Source: Candidatus Sulfotelmatobacter sp. (GTDB taxonomy: Bacteria; Acidobacteriota; Terriglobia; Terriglobales; Acidobacteriaceae). From it: a stretch of 7,517 nt of DNA. The notes under the pieces are model-generated. The model saw only the letters and a program-made list of their open reading frames with translations, did not search any database and had not been told where the DNA came from. The DNA lies in contig JASIKQ010000503.1 in the NCBI GenBank assembly GCA_030049565.1, forward strand, positions 1 to 7,517. The letters run 5' to 3'. Position 1 is the stretch's first letter; each line of letters starts with the position of its first letter. Made by a program: the position numbers and the translations under genes. Shown here one piece after another: positions 1-7,495 of this stretch.

Positions 1-700
1 TGAAGCCAACGACTGGCTTCTTCATGTGATTTTTTACAAATTGCGCCGCGGTTTCCTCGGCATCGCCGCCAATTTCGCCAATCATGATTACGGCCTCAGT
101 TTCGGGATCACGGTTAAACAGGTCGAGCGCATCGACAAAATTGGTGCCGATGATGGGATCGCCGCCGATTCCGATAGCAGTCGATTGCCCGATTCCACGC
201 TGCGTGAGTTGATACACGGCCTCGTAGGTGAGCGTGCCGGAGCGCGAAACGATGCCAATATGTCCTTCTTTGTGAATCGATCCCGGCATGATGCCGATTT
301 TGCATTTGCCGGGAGAGATGATGCCGGGGCAATTGGGACCGATGAGGCGAGAACGGCGATTTTGCAGGAACTCCCATGCCTTGACCATGTCGAGCGTGGG
401 AATACCCTCGGTGATGCAGACGATGAGGTCGAGTTCGGCGTCGGCCGCTTCCATGACGGCGTCGGCGGCGAAGGGCGGCGGAACGAAAATAACAGTAGTG
501 TCAGCCCCGGTTTTGTCGGCGGCTTCCTGCACCGTGTTGAAAATCGGCCAGCCCTCGTGTGTTGTGCCGCCCTTGCCTGGCGTTACTCCACCGACCACTT
601 GCGTACCGTAGGCAGCGCAGGCTTTGGCGTGGAATGTGCCTTCGCGCCCCGTCAGCCCCTGCACGATCAATCGCGTTTTATTATTAACCAAGATTGCCAT
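1..700 (-). CDS. sucD: Succinyl-CoA synthetase (ADP-forming) alpha subunit, partial at the 3' end
   Basis: This is the alpha subunit of succinyl-CoA ligase, the TCA-cycle enzyme that converts succinyl-CoA, ADP (or GDP) and phosphate to succinate, CoA and ATP (or GTP) in the cytoplasm. Reading from ATG at 700-698, the protein begins [20 protein letters not shown]. It shows the Rossmann CoA-binding loop [11 protein letters not shown] (about residues 15-25), then [43 protein letters not shown] and [12 protein letters not shown], all hallmarks of SucD. The frame stays open to the window edge after about 233 codons, ending in KKPVVGF. The family is near 290 residues, so roughly the last 55-60 are missing, including the GHAGA segment with the phosphorylated histidine. 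It lies 18 bp after sucC, with a Shine-Dalgarno-like AAGGA 9 bases before the ATG, so the two form an operon. Identity is very secure. Confidence 0.97.
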   Translation of the reverse strand, partial: MAILVNNKTRLIVQGLTGREGTFHAKACAAYGTQVVGGVTPGKGGTTHEGWPIFNTVQEAADKTGADTTVIFVPPPFAADAVMEAADAELDLIVCITEGIPTLDMVKAWEFLQNRRSRLIGPNCPGIISPGKCKIGIMPGSIHKEGHIGIVSRSGTLTYEAVYQLTQRGIGQSTAIGIGGDPIIGTNFVDALDLFNRDPETEAVIMIGEIGGDAEETAAQFVKNHMKKPVVGF

Positions 701-718
701 AAGTATGATTCCTTTACG

Positions 719-1888
<1,170 letters not shown>

Positions 1889-1961
1889 AATGATTTCTTC
1901 CGGCGAATTGATCGGCAGGAATACGCTTGCGGCTTAGAACAGCAGGCGGCAAACGCACAAT

Positions 1962-1989
1962 TTTATAGAACCGGGGCAGATTAGAGCAA
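1962..1989 (-). promoter_or_regulatory. Candidate sigma-70-type promoter for sucCD
   Basis: On the minus strand there is TATAAA (1967-1962, five of six matches to the -10 consensus), preceded by a 16-bp spacer and TTGCTC (1989-1984, three of six to the -35 consensus). It faces sucC and would give a leader of roughly 70 bases. This sits in the 165-bp divergent spacer between sucC and trpD (1889-2053). On the plus strand I found no convincing -35/-10 pair for trpD; TTGCAC at 1996-2001 has no good partner. The call rests on consensus matching by eye only. Confidence 0.35.
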
Positions 1990-2053
1990 ACGACATTGCA
2001 CAAGGATGCGTACTCGTTCATTCAAGAATGGGAAATGCTAACCTAGTGCGCAC

Positions 2054-3136
2054 ATGATTCTCGACGTCCTCTATCGCATCGCCAATCGCGGCCAGTCGCT
2101 AACTAGGGAAGAAGCGCGTGGCGTGATGGCCGAAGTCCTTGCCGGGAACTGTACCGACGCGCAGATTGCCGCTCTTCTCGTAGCTCTGCATGGAAAAGGC
2201 GAAACGGTGGAAGAGATAGTCGGGTTTGCCGAAGCCATTCGAGCGGCGGCGACACCTTTGCCAATTTCGCCGGCGCCTAACAAAGACTACGAAGCTGCAC
2301 TCGATTTGAGCGGCACGGGCCGCGATGCACTGATGGAATCGCTGGTTGATACCAGCGGGACCGGGGGCGATGCCAGCGGCACCTTCAACATTTCGACGGC
2401 AACCGCCTTCGTCACCGCAGGGGCGGGCGTCCGCGTGGCAAAACACGGCAACCGCAGCATCAGCTCCAAGTGCGGCTCGGCCGATGTGATGGAGGCGCTG
2501 GGTATTCATATCCAGCTAAGCCCGGAGCGCGCGGCGCAATGCTTGCGGGAGGTGGGAATCTGTTTTCTCTACGCTCCGGACCTGCATTCTTCGATGAAGC
2601 AGGTGCAACGGGTGCGGCGTGAATTGCGGCTGCGCACCATGTTTAACCTGCTCGGCCCACTAACCAATCCTGCCCGCGCTACGGGACAAGTAGTGGGGGT
2701 GTACGCCCTCGAACTGGCCGAAAGGCTTGCCGAAGCTCTCAGCATGTTGGGCCTGCATCGCGCTCTCGTAGTATACGGTCTCGACGGCCTCGACGAAATT
2801 ACTATTACCAGCCCCACTCGTATTGCCGAGGTTCGGGACGGAACAGTGCGCAGCTATGAAGTTGATCCGGAAGAGTTCCGCATGAAGCGAGCCACGCTCG
2901 CGGATATATCCGGCGGAGATGCGGTGGAGAACGCGGCTATCGTTCGCAAAGTGCTGGAAGGAGAGAAATCTGCGCGACGCGACGTGGTGGTGTTGAATTC
3001 GGCTGCCGCGCTGGTTGCGGCCGGACGGGCAGATCACCTGGCCGATGCAATTCCTCTGGCGGCGCAGTCTATCGATTCTGGGGCCGCGACGCGCAAACTG
3101 GATGCGTTGGTGGGTTTCAGTCGCGCATTGCTTTGA
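2054..3136 (+). CDS. trpD: Anthranilate phosphoribosyltransferase
   Basis: It catalyses the second committed step of tryptophan synthesis, joining anthranilate and PRPP to give phosphoribosyl-anthranilate in the cytoplasm. The helical N-terminal domain (about 1-68) includes [16 protein letters not shown] and [16 protein letters not shown]. The PRPP loop is DTSGTGGD (99-106), followed by [10 protein letters not shown] and [16 protein letters not shown] (130-145, N133 at the anthranilate site). [12 protein letters not shown] and V187-R188 carry the second anthranilate-contacting arginine. [13 protein letters not shown] (194-206) and the metal-binding GLDEIT (D247, E248) follow. At 360 residues it is slightly longer than the usual 330-350. 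Much of the excess is an insert at about 73-97 that contains an extra LSGTGRD motif. The start is fixed by an in-frame TAA at 2039-2041 with ATG 2054 the first start after it; no clear Shine-Dalgarno precedes it. It is alone here, divergent from sucCD, with no other trp genes visible. Confidence 0.96.
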   Translation: MILDVLYRIANRGQSLTREEARGVMAEVLAGNCTDAQIAALLVALHGKGETVEEIVGFAEAIRAAATPLPISPAPNKDYEAALDLSGTGRDALMESLVDTSGTGGDASGTFNISTATAFVTAGAGVRVAKHGNRSISSKCGSADVMEALGIHIQLSPERAAQCLREVGICFLYAPDLHSSMKQVQRVRRELRLRTMFNLLGPLTNPARATGQVVGVYALELAERLAEALSMLGLHRALVVYGLDGLDEITITSPTRIAEVRDGTVRSYEVDPEEFRMKRATLADISGGDAVENAAIVRKVLEGEKSARRDVVVLNSAAALVAAGRADHLADAIPLAAQSIDSGAATRKLDALVGFSRALL

Positions 3137-3150
3137 GCCGGGAAGCTGAA

Positions 3151-3164
3151 GTGGGGCTGCCCAC
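3151..3164. terminator. Short GC-rich hairpin between convergent genes
   Basis: GTGGG-GCTG-CCCAC forms a perfect 5-bp stem with a 4-base loop, 14 bases after the trpD stop and 26 bases from the end of the convergent methyltransferase gene. There is no T-tract on either strand, so it is not a canonical intrinsic terminator. The position between two gene ends (spacer 3137-3189) makes a bidirectional transcription-end hairpin conceivable, but chance is equally possible for so short a stem. Confidence 0.2.
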
Positions 3165-3189
3165 ACGCGCCTGAGCGGTGACGGTCCGT

Positions 3190-4005
3190 TCAACCTTTCT
3201 GCGCCCGGCACGTCAGCAGCGATCCGTGGACGGCGGACTTGCACTGAGCAAATCCGTTTTCCCTTAGAAGATGTTCGAGTTCTGAAACGGAAAACACGTG
3301 CCCTCCGCGCTTGCGGGCCAACCGGAGCAGCCGGCTAGAACTGAACATTCCTACTGTTCCCGCCGTAAAGGTAACGATGGCTAGTGGCGCAGCCGGCTTC
3401 AAGGTGCGGCCGATCTCGGCCAAAGCCCGGCCGGGGTCTTGAAACAGGTGGAGCGACCCACTGCAAATGGCAGCATCGAAGACAGCATCGCGAAAGGGTA
3501 GCGTCTCTACCTGCGCGCGCGAGAATTGCATGTTGGTTACCTCTTCACGCCGCGCATAGGCCGCTCCCTGTTCAAGCATTCCCTTCGAGATGTCGATCCC
3601 ATAAACTGTCCGCGAGGGCGATGCGATGCGGCGGCCATACGTGCCGGGGCCGCAAGCTACATCGAGCACTACCCCATCCACCGGACCGACCATTTCCTGG
3701 ACCATGCCGATGAGCCCGGCAAAAGAAACCTGCTTGCTTCCCACAACCAAGCGAAGAACCACGGGGTACCAGAGCTTTGATTCGTAGATACGAGCCAGTA
3801 GGTCGAGCCACTTCACCTGTCGAAGAACCGGGTTAGTGCTTTGGGTGAGATCTTCCAAGATGAAATCTGGAATTTGGTGCTGCACCGCGTAAGTGTGGCT
3901 GCAGGCGTCGCATTGCAGCGTAGCGCCAGCCGCGGCAAGTCTTCCTCTGCACCGTGGGCAAACGTAGAAAGAAAAATCTGCTTGCGGATTGTTTGCGCTG
4001 GTCAC
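3190..4005 (-). CDS. Class I SAM-dependent methyltransferase with N-terminal zinc ribbon
   Basis: This is a 271-residue soluble protein. An N-terminal zinc ribbon has C16-x2-C19-x12-C32-x2-C35, followed by HTYAVQHQIPDFI, resembling Trm112/UPF0434-type ribbons. A linker (about 50-108) leads to a Rossmann methyltransferase fold. Motif I is VVLDVACGPGTYGR (112-125), the ribose-binding acidic residue is D138 in YGIDIS, and motif IV/post-II is LPFRDAVFDAAICSGSLHLF (169-188), followed by RTLKPAAPLAI. This pattern fits the methyltransferase type 11 (UbiE/COQ5-like) group. The substrate is not deducible; small molecule, quinone, lipid and RNA are all possible, and RlmA-type rRNA enzymes also carry a zinc ribbon. 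The start is GTG at 4005-4003. An in-frame TAG eight codons upstream and the conserved cysteines just downstream leave little choice, though the Shine-Dalgarno is weak (GGA about 12 bases away). It follows the peptidase gene by 86 bp and converges on trpD. Confidence 0.88.
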   Translation of the reverse strand: MTSANNPQADFSFYVCPRCRGRLAAAGATLQCDACSHTYAVQHQIPDFILEDLTQSTNPVLRQVKWLDLLARIYESKLWYPVVLRLVVGSKQVSFAGLIGMVQEMVGPVDGVVLDVACGPGTYGRRIASPSRTVYGIDISKGMLEQGAAYARREEVTNMQFSRAQVETLPFRDAVFDAAICSGSLHLFQDPGRALAEIGRTLKPAAPLAIVTFTAGTVGMFSSSRLLRLARKRGGHVFSVSELEHLLRENGFAQCKSAVHGSLLTCRAQKG

Positions 4006-4091
4006 TATGTTGTTAAGTCCGAACTAAACTCGCTCTTCAAGTCCGCGTGATGCCACGAATGCAGGTTCGTCTCAGAGTCGCTGGCGGACAA

Positions 4092-5816
4092 TCACTTCGC
4101 GGCGTCGGCAGCATCGATCGTGAACACATTGTTCGTCATATCGCTCTCGGGCACACTGCCATCGTTTACGACGATCTCCTCTGGAGGCTGCAGCAGTTCC
4201 ACGCGGGTTACAGCATTGCTTTTGCCGTGCACGACCATCCGCTGCGTCACCTCGCCACCGGCAAATTTCACCGTAACCGGAACTTCTGCCCCTGCTGCTC
4301 CCAGGTTGGCTACCGTGATGGTGAGCATGTAGCCTTCGGGCAGAGTCTTGCGAGTGAAGGCCGATTCAACTTTAAAGTCCGGCAGGCCTTGGTCGCGATA
4401 TACCCAATCATCGAAGAACCACTCCAGATCTTTGTGGCTTTGCGCCTGCATTAAGCGCTGCATGTATGAAGGTTCTTTGTCCTGCTCCGGACGATACGAT
4501 GCGATCGCCTTTTTCAGGGCCGCATCGCCGACCATTTCGCGCAGCATCCACCACACACACATCGCTTTGCTGCGGAGAAGTTCTTCGTCGTTTGTGTTGA
4601 CAAGGGATCGGTTTGATTCATCTTCGGAGCGCGGAGCGCCGGTTATCTTTTCAACGGCGCTGATGGCGGAGCGGTGCGCCGCCATGTAATCGAGTGCGGC
4701 CTGGCGTCCGCTTTGTTGTTCGAGATAGAGAGCCTGGGCGAAGTGAGCAAGGCCTTCGTTGATCCAGGGCCGCGGCGAAGAAAATGCCGCGTGGGTTAAC
4801 TGATGGGCTGCCGCCAGTCCCGCCTGACGGGGATCGAGGCCGGCCAGAGGCGCGAGCAGAAGAGATCCACTCTCAAAAGGCGCATCCTCGGCGTCGGGCA
4901 GGTCGACGGTTTGCGCCTTGCTGCGGGGCGCTCCAAACCAATCCATAATGAGCGGGGCAGCCTTCTCGGCTGCGTCAGCGAAGGTTGCGGCGGCGGTGTC
5001 GTGTCCCGAAAAAAAATGGACATTGATTGGGTTGCGACTGACGACTTCGTAATCCGCCATCACGAATGCCGGCACAACCGAACCGAGCGGCTGGTACGTG
5101 CAATCAGCGACGAACTCATGTGCCACTTCGTGCGTAGTTGGACAGTTGGTTGCGTTGATCAGAAGTTCGGGTTTGTTCTGTTCATCTTCATTGCCGGTAA
5201 CCGTCAATCGCAAGTGGAGGCTCGAAGCTGCCTCTCGGGTTTTCCACTGCTGCAATACATCGAACAGGTTGGCCGCCTCCGACAAGTTCGCGGCCTCGGT
5301 GGCCACGGGATACCAGGTCACGTATCCAGCCCCACGTACCGCCGTGAATGTCGGGCCTATCTGGTCCCAGTCCGTGCTCTTGGCTGTAGCATCGGGGGTT
5401 CCGAGGCGTGTGAGTCGAGTCGAGTCGAGCACGAGCACGCCTTCATAGGCGATTTCCAAATCAACAATGGACTTTGGAGGGATTGATTCGGGCAGGGTAA
5501 CGATGGCTTCGGACAGCGCGCCGGTGTGATCGATGTCAGACGTATAAGGCTGGGAGACGAACTGTACCTGCTTGCCGCCAATCTTGATCGAGCGCCAACT
5601 CAAAGAAGACGAGATCTGCAAGACCGCAATTTTCTGCGGCGCAGAAGAATCGTTGCGAAGCCTGACTGTACCGCGAGCACCCAGTCGTTGCTGACCGGGT
5701 TCAATGCGGACATCCAGATCATATTTCGTGAAGGTGAAAGCCTCGCGGTCGAGGGAAAAACAATTCAGCGCAGAAGCGCAGAGAAGACAGAGATAGCAAA
5801 GGTGCCGCAATGTCAC
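4092..5816 (-). CDS. Exported M1-type metallopeptidase homologue with altered HExxH motif
   Basis: This 574-residue protein begins with a signal-peptide-like stretch (LCYLCLLCASALNCFS, about residues 6-21), so it is probably exported. No proper lipobox is seen. Residues about 27-260 resemble the beta-rich N-terminal domain of M1 aminopeptidases. FESGS (314-318) sits where the GAMEN exopeptidase loop is expected. The zinc region is H338-Q-L-T-H342, with W351-I-N-E354-G supplying the third ligand. A helical domain (about 360-475) and an Ig-like C-terminal domain (about 482-570, TVANLGAAGAEVPVTVKF) follow. All three zinc ligands are kept, but the catalytic glutamate of HExxH is Gln (CAG, 4802-4800), and the gap from the second His to the Glu is 11 residues instead of the usual 18 of classical M1 enzymes. 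It may therefore be catalytically impaired or a pseudoenzyme; substrate unknown. The GTG start (5816-5814) overlaps the rlmB stop as GTGA, with GGGA just upstream, suggesting translational coupling. Confidence 0.82.
   Translation of the reverse strand: MTLRHLCYLCLLCASALNCFSLDREAFTFTKYDLDVRIEPGQQRLGARGTVRLRNDSSAPQKIAVLQISSSLSWRSIKIGGKQVQFVSQPYTSDIDHTGALSEAIVTLPESIPPKSIVDLEIAYEGVLVLDSTRLTRLGTPDATAKSTDWDQIGPTFTAVRGAGYVTWYPVATEAANLSEAANLFDVLQQWKTREAASSLHLRLTVTGNEDEQNKPELLINATNCPTTHEVAHEFVADCTYQPLGSVVPAFVMADYEVVSRNPINVHFFSGHDTAAATFADAAEKAAPLIMDWFGAPRSKAQTVDLPDAEDAPFESGSLLLAPLAGLDPRQAGLAAAHQLTHAAFSSPRPWINEGLAHFAQALYLEQQSGRQAALDYMAAHRSAISAVEKITGAPRSEDESNRSLVNTNDEELLRSKAMCVWWMLREMVGDAALKKAIASYRPEQDKEPSYMQRLMQAQSHKDLEWFFDDWVYRDQGLPDFKVESAFTRKTLPEGYMLTITVANLGAAGAEVPVTVKFAGGEVTQRMVVHGKSNAVTRVELLQPPEEIVVNDGSVPESDMTNNVFTIDAADAAK
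5412..5429. repeat. Pentanucleotide tandem repeat inside the peptidase gene
   Basis: GAGTC is repeated three times, followed by GAG, 18 bp in all. It lies in the part of the peptidase gene encoding VLDSTRLTR (about residues 129-137). The unit is not a multiple of three, so gain or loss of a copy would shift the frame. With under four copies it is probably just coding sequence, but it is a perfect repeat. Confidence 0.6.
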
Positions 5817-6577
5817 TCGGTCCCTGACCCTTCCTTTTGCTGTGTTCCACGGGCCCGTCTCTGGCGCACAACCTCATACATCACGACCGCTCCTGCGACC
5901 GAAACATTCAACGAAGGTACTTTGCCCAGCATGGGAATCGAAACCAGAAAGTCGCATTTCTTTTTTACGAGATCGTGCAGGCCCTTGCCTTCAGCGCCAA
6001 GAACGAGTGCGCAATCCATGTTGTAGTCCAGTTCGTCATAGGTCTGCTTGCCGCGCTCGTCGAGGCCGACGGTCCAGATGTTGCGGTCTTTCAATTCTTC
6101 CACGGTGCGCGCGATGTTCGTCACCTTGGCGATTGGCAAATGTTCGCTGGCGCCGGCGGACGCTTTTGTGACCGTGCCGGTAACGGCTGCGGCCCGGCGC
6201 TCAGGAATGATCACGCCGTCGGCTCCCGCGGCGTCGGCCGTGCGCAGCAGCGCGCCAAGATTATGGGGATCTTCCACGCCGTCGAGCACGATGATGAATG
6301 AATATTGTCCGCGTTTTGCGCCTACGACATCGTCGAGGTCGCTATACTGCTTGGCTGATGTGACCGCGACCACGCCCTGATGGGCCGCGTTGCCGGCCAT
6401 GCGGTCGAGTTCGGTGCGGGTCAAAAATCGCACCGGCACCGCGATACGCCGGCAATCTTCGATCATGCGCTGGAGCCGCAGGTCGTGCCGCTCCTTCGCC
6501 ATGCCGACCCACTGAAAGGCCCGCCCGCGCGCCTTCAGCGCTTCGCTGACGGCATTGATGCCGTAGATGTAATTCAT
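5813..6577 (-). CDS. rlmB: 23S rRNA (guanosine-2'-O-)-methyltransferase, SpoU/TrmH family
   Basis: This 254-residue SPOUT-fold RNA ribose methyltransferase has the usual length for RlmB. In E. coli the enzyme methylates the 2'-O of G2251 in the 23S rRNA P-loop. The N-terminal substrate-binding domain (about 1-75) begins YIYGINAVSEAL and includes the typical NAAHQGVVA. The three SpoU motifs are present: motif 1 LDGVEDPHNLGALLRTAD (98-115, with N106 and R112), motif 2 LVLGAEGKGL (191-200, with E196) and motif 3 IPMLGKVPSLNVSVAGAV (214-231, with S222 and N224). A charged tail (RQRRARGTQQKEG) ends the protein. RlmB is favoured over TrmH because of the N-terminal domain, though other SpoU paralogues methylate other rRNA or tRNA sites. 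The ATG at 6577-6575 fits the conserved N-terminus; no good Shine-Dalgarno precedes it. The stop overlaps the start of the peptidase gene. Confidence 0.93.
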   Translation of the reverse strand: MNYIYGINAVSEALKARGRAFQWVGMAKERHDLRLQRMIEDCRRIAVPVRFLTRTELDRMAGNAAHQGVVAVTSAKQYSDLDDVVGAKRGQYSFIIVLDGVEDPHNLGALLRTADAAGADGVIIPERRAAAVTGTVTKASAGASEHLPIAKVTNIARTVEELKDRNIWTVGLDERGKQTYDELDYNMDCALVLGAEGKGLHDLVKKKCDFLVSIPMLGKVPSLNVSVAGAVVMYEVVRQRRARGTQQKEGSGTE

Positions 6578-6645
6578 GTGAAGTATTCAGTGTATCGAAT
6601 GCGCCCGTATGGCGTGCGCGCCTGCTTCAGAATCGTGGAAGGGCG

Positions 6646-6692
6646 CGGTTTCAGCCGTGACGACAGGCTATATAGAGGATCGGGCTTTAGCC
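6646..6692. repeat. Two REP-like palindromic units in the Prx-rlmB spacer
   Basis: GGCTTTAGCC (6683-6692, a stem of 4 bp with TT between) and CGGTTTCAGCCG (6646-6657, a nearly palindromic CGG..CCG unit) lie 26 bp apart. On the minus strand they read GGCTAAAGCC and CGGCTGAAACCG, clearly variants of one GGCTRAAGCC-like hairpin, and the second is followed by GCGCCCTTCC. The first unit includes the TAA stop codon (6689-6687) of the peroxiredoxin gene. I recall similar hairpins between genes of Acidobacteria, but could not verify this. They could act as mRNA processing or attenuation structures between the two genes. Confidence 0.4.
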
Positions 6693-7382
6693 ACTGAGGG
6701 TGCGCAGAAAATCCAGGATGCATGTCGGTTCCGGCCGCTCGGTGTAGTCCTCATTCGCCGAAACATAGAGCGCAGTTCCATCACGATCGATAACGTACGT
6801 TGCCGGAATCGGCAACTCCCAGCTGTTATCGCCGTTGACGAAAGGCAGGTTGACGAAGGTGCGTTTGTAGAGTTCTCTCTGCTCATCGGAAACGCGGTAA
6901 CTCAAGCCGAACTGGCGTGCCACGTCGTTGGCGGAATCTGAAAGCAATGGAAAGCGCAGCTTGTGCTGATCGTTCATGAAGAACGATTGCTTCACGGTTT
7001 GCGGAGAGATGGCAGCCAGGATTGCGCCTTCGTTTTCGATCTCCGGCAAGATTGCGTTCATCGCTGCCATCTGCGCGACGCAGAATGGGCACCAGCGGCC
7101 GCGAATGAAGCAGAGAATGACGCGCCCTTTTGCAAGCAAATCTCCAGAGGAAATGTTGTTGCCGTTTTGATCGGGAAGCTGGAATGGCGGAATCTTTGAG
7201 CCGACCGGCAGAATGTCGGCCGCGAGGCGCTTGCGCTTCAGTTCGGCAATTGCCCGAGCATGAATGGCCTGAGTTTCGGAGGGAACATACTTGGCGATGG
7301 ATTCTTTGCGCTCGGCGAGGATTTCGCGCAGAGGACGCGAGTCCATTCCAACGGTCGATGCTTCGAGGGAGCGCCATTTCAT
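6687..7382 (-). CDS. Peroxiredoxin-like protein (AhpC/TSA, thioredoxin fold)
   Basis: This is a 231-residue thioredoxin-fold protein of the AhpC/TSA-redoxin superfamily (PRX-like group), probably a cytoplasmic thiol peroxidase reducing hydrogen peroxide or organic hydroperoxides. A charged helical N-terminus (LREILAERKESIAKYVPSE, about 18-36) is followed by G61-S-K-I-P-P-F-Q-L-P-D and the active-site strand VILCFIRGRWCPFC (88-101). C98 is the expected peroxidatic cysteine and C101 a possible resolving one in a CxxC. AAISPQTV (123-130), FPLLSDSANDVARQFGL (144-160), NSWELPIPATYVIDRDGT (186-203) and DYTERPEP (212-219) are typical of the family. Other cysteines are C91 and C221. No signal peptide is seen. 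The ATG at 7382 lacks a Shine-Dalgarno; a second ATG (residue 13, at 7346) just before the conserved N-terminal helix is an alternative start. It is first of the minus-strand run, 109 bp ahead of rlmB. Confidence 0.9.
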   Translation of the reverse strand: MKWRSLEASTVGMDSRPLREILAERKESIAKYVPSETQAIHARAIAELKRKRLAADILPVGSKIPPFQLPDQNGNNISSGDLLAKGRVILCFIRGRWCPFCVAQMAAMNAILPEIENEGAILAAISPQTVKQSFFMNDQHKLRFPLLSDSANDVARQFGLSYRVSDEQRELYKRTFVNLPFVNGDNSWELPIPATYVIDRDGTALYVSANEDYTERPEPTCILDFLRTLSG

Positions 7383-7402
7383 AGGAGCGGGCTTGGACCT
7401 GT

Positions 7403-7495
7403 AGCTTTCGGCTTCGGCTTAGGCTTCGGCAGAAGCAGAAGCCAATCGGAGAGGAGGAGCGGCAGACCGAAGCCCCATAGCCGAAGCCTGAAGCT
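7403..7495. repeat. Nested inverted repeat of GGCTTCGG units upstream of the peroxiredoxin gene
   Basis: The left arm AGCTTTCGGCTTCGGC (7403-7418) and the right arm GCCGAAGCCTGAAGCT (7480-7495) are complementary at 14 of 16 positions. Inside them, GGCTTCGG (7422-7429) and CCGAAGCC (7467-7474) pair perfectly over 8 bp. The alternative pairing 7421-7430 with 7480-7489 is perfect over 10 bp. The core GGCTTCGG occurs in several direct and inverted copies. A TTTT run follows on the plus strand (7499-7502). This 135-bp stretch (7383-7517) upstream of the peroxiredoxin gene contains no recognisable complete gene. It could be a palindromic repeat element, a leader hairpin or a terminator for a neighbour beyond the right edge. 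Confidence 0.65.

Noticed and set aside
10..19. Lipoprotein signal in the peptidase homologue (cysteine near residue 19; entry given in residue numbers).
   Set aside because: The residues before the cysteine (ALN) do not fit the L-[AST]-[GA]-C lipobox, so an ordinary signal peptide is more likely.
2..20. A perfect 7-bp inverted repeat (GAAGCCA / TGGCTTC) at the left edge.
   Set aside because: It lies inside sucD and is explained by codons for the conserved KKPVVGF segment.
4803..5486. A 227-codon plus-strand open frame opposite the peptidase gene.
   Set aside because: No domain is recognisable and the minus-strand frame has signal peptide, zinc-site and Ig-like features over its whole length.
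5837..6301. Plus-strand open frames opposite rlmB.
   Set aside because: All three SpoU motifs lie in the minus-strand frame; the opposite frames are shadows.
6669..6674. TATATA as a -10 box for rlmB.
   Set aside because: No -35-like hexamer lies at a suitable distance upstream on the minus strand, so the match is not better than chance.
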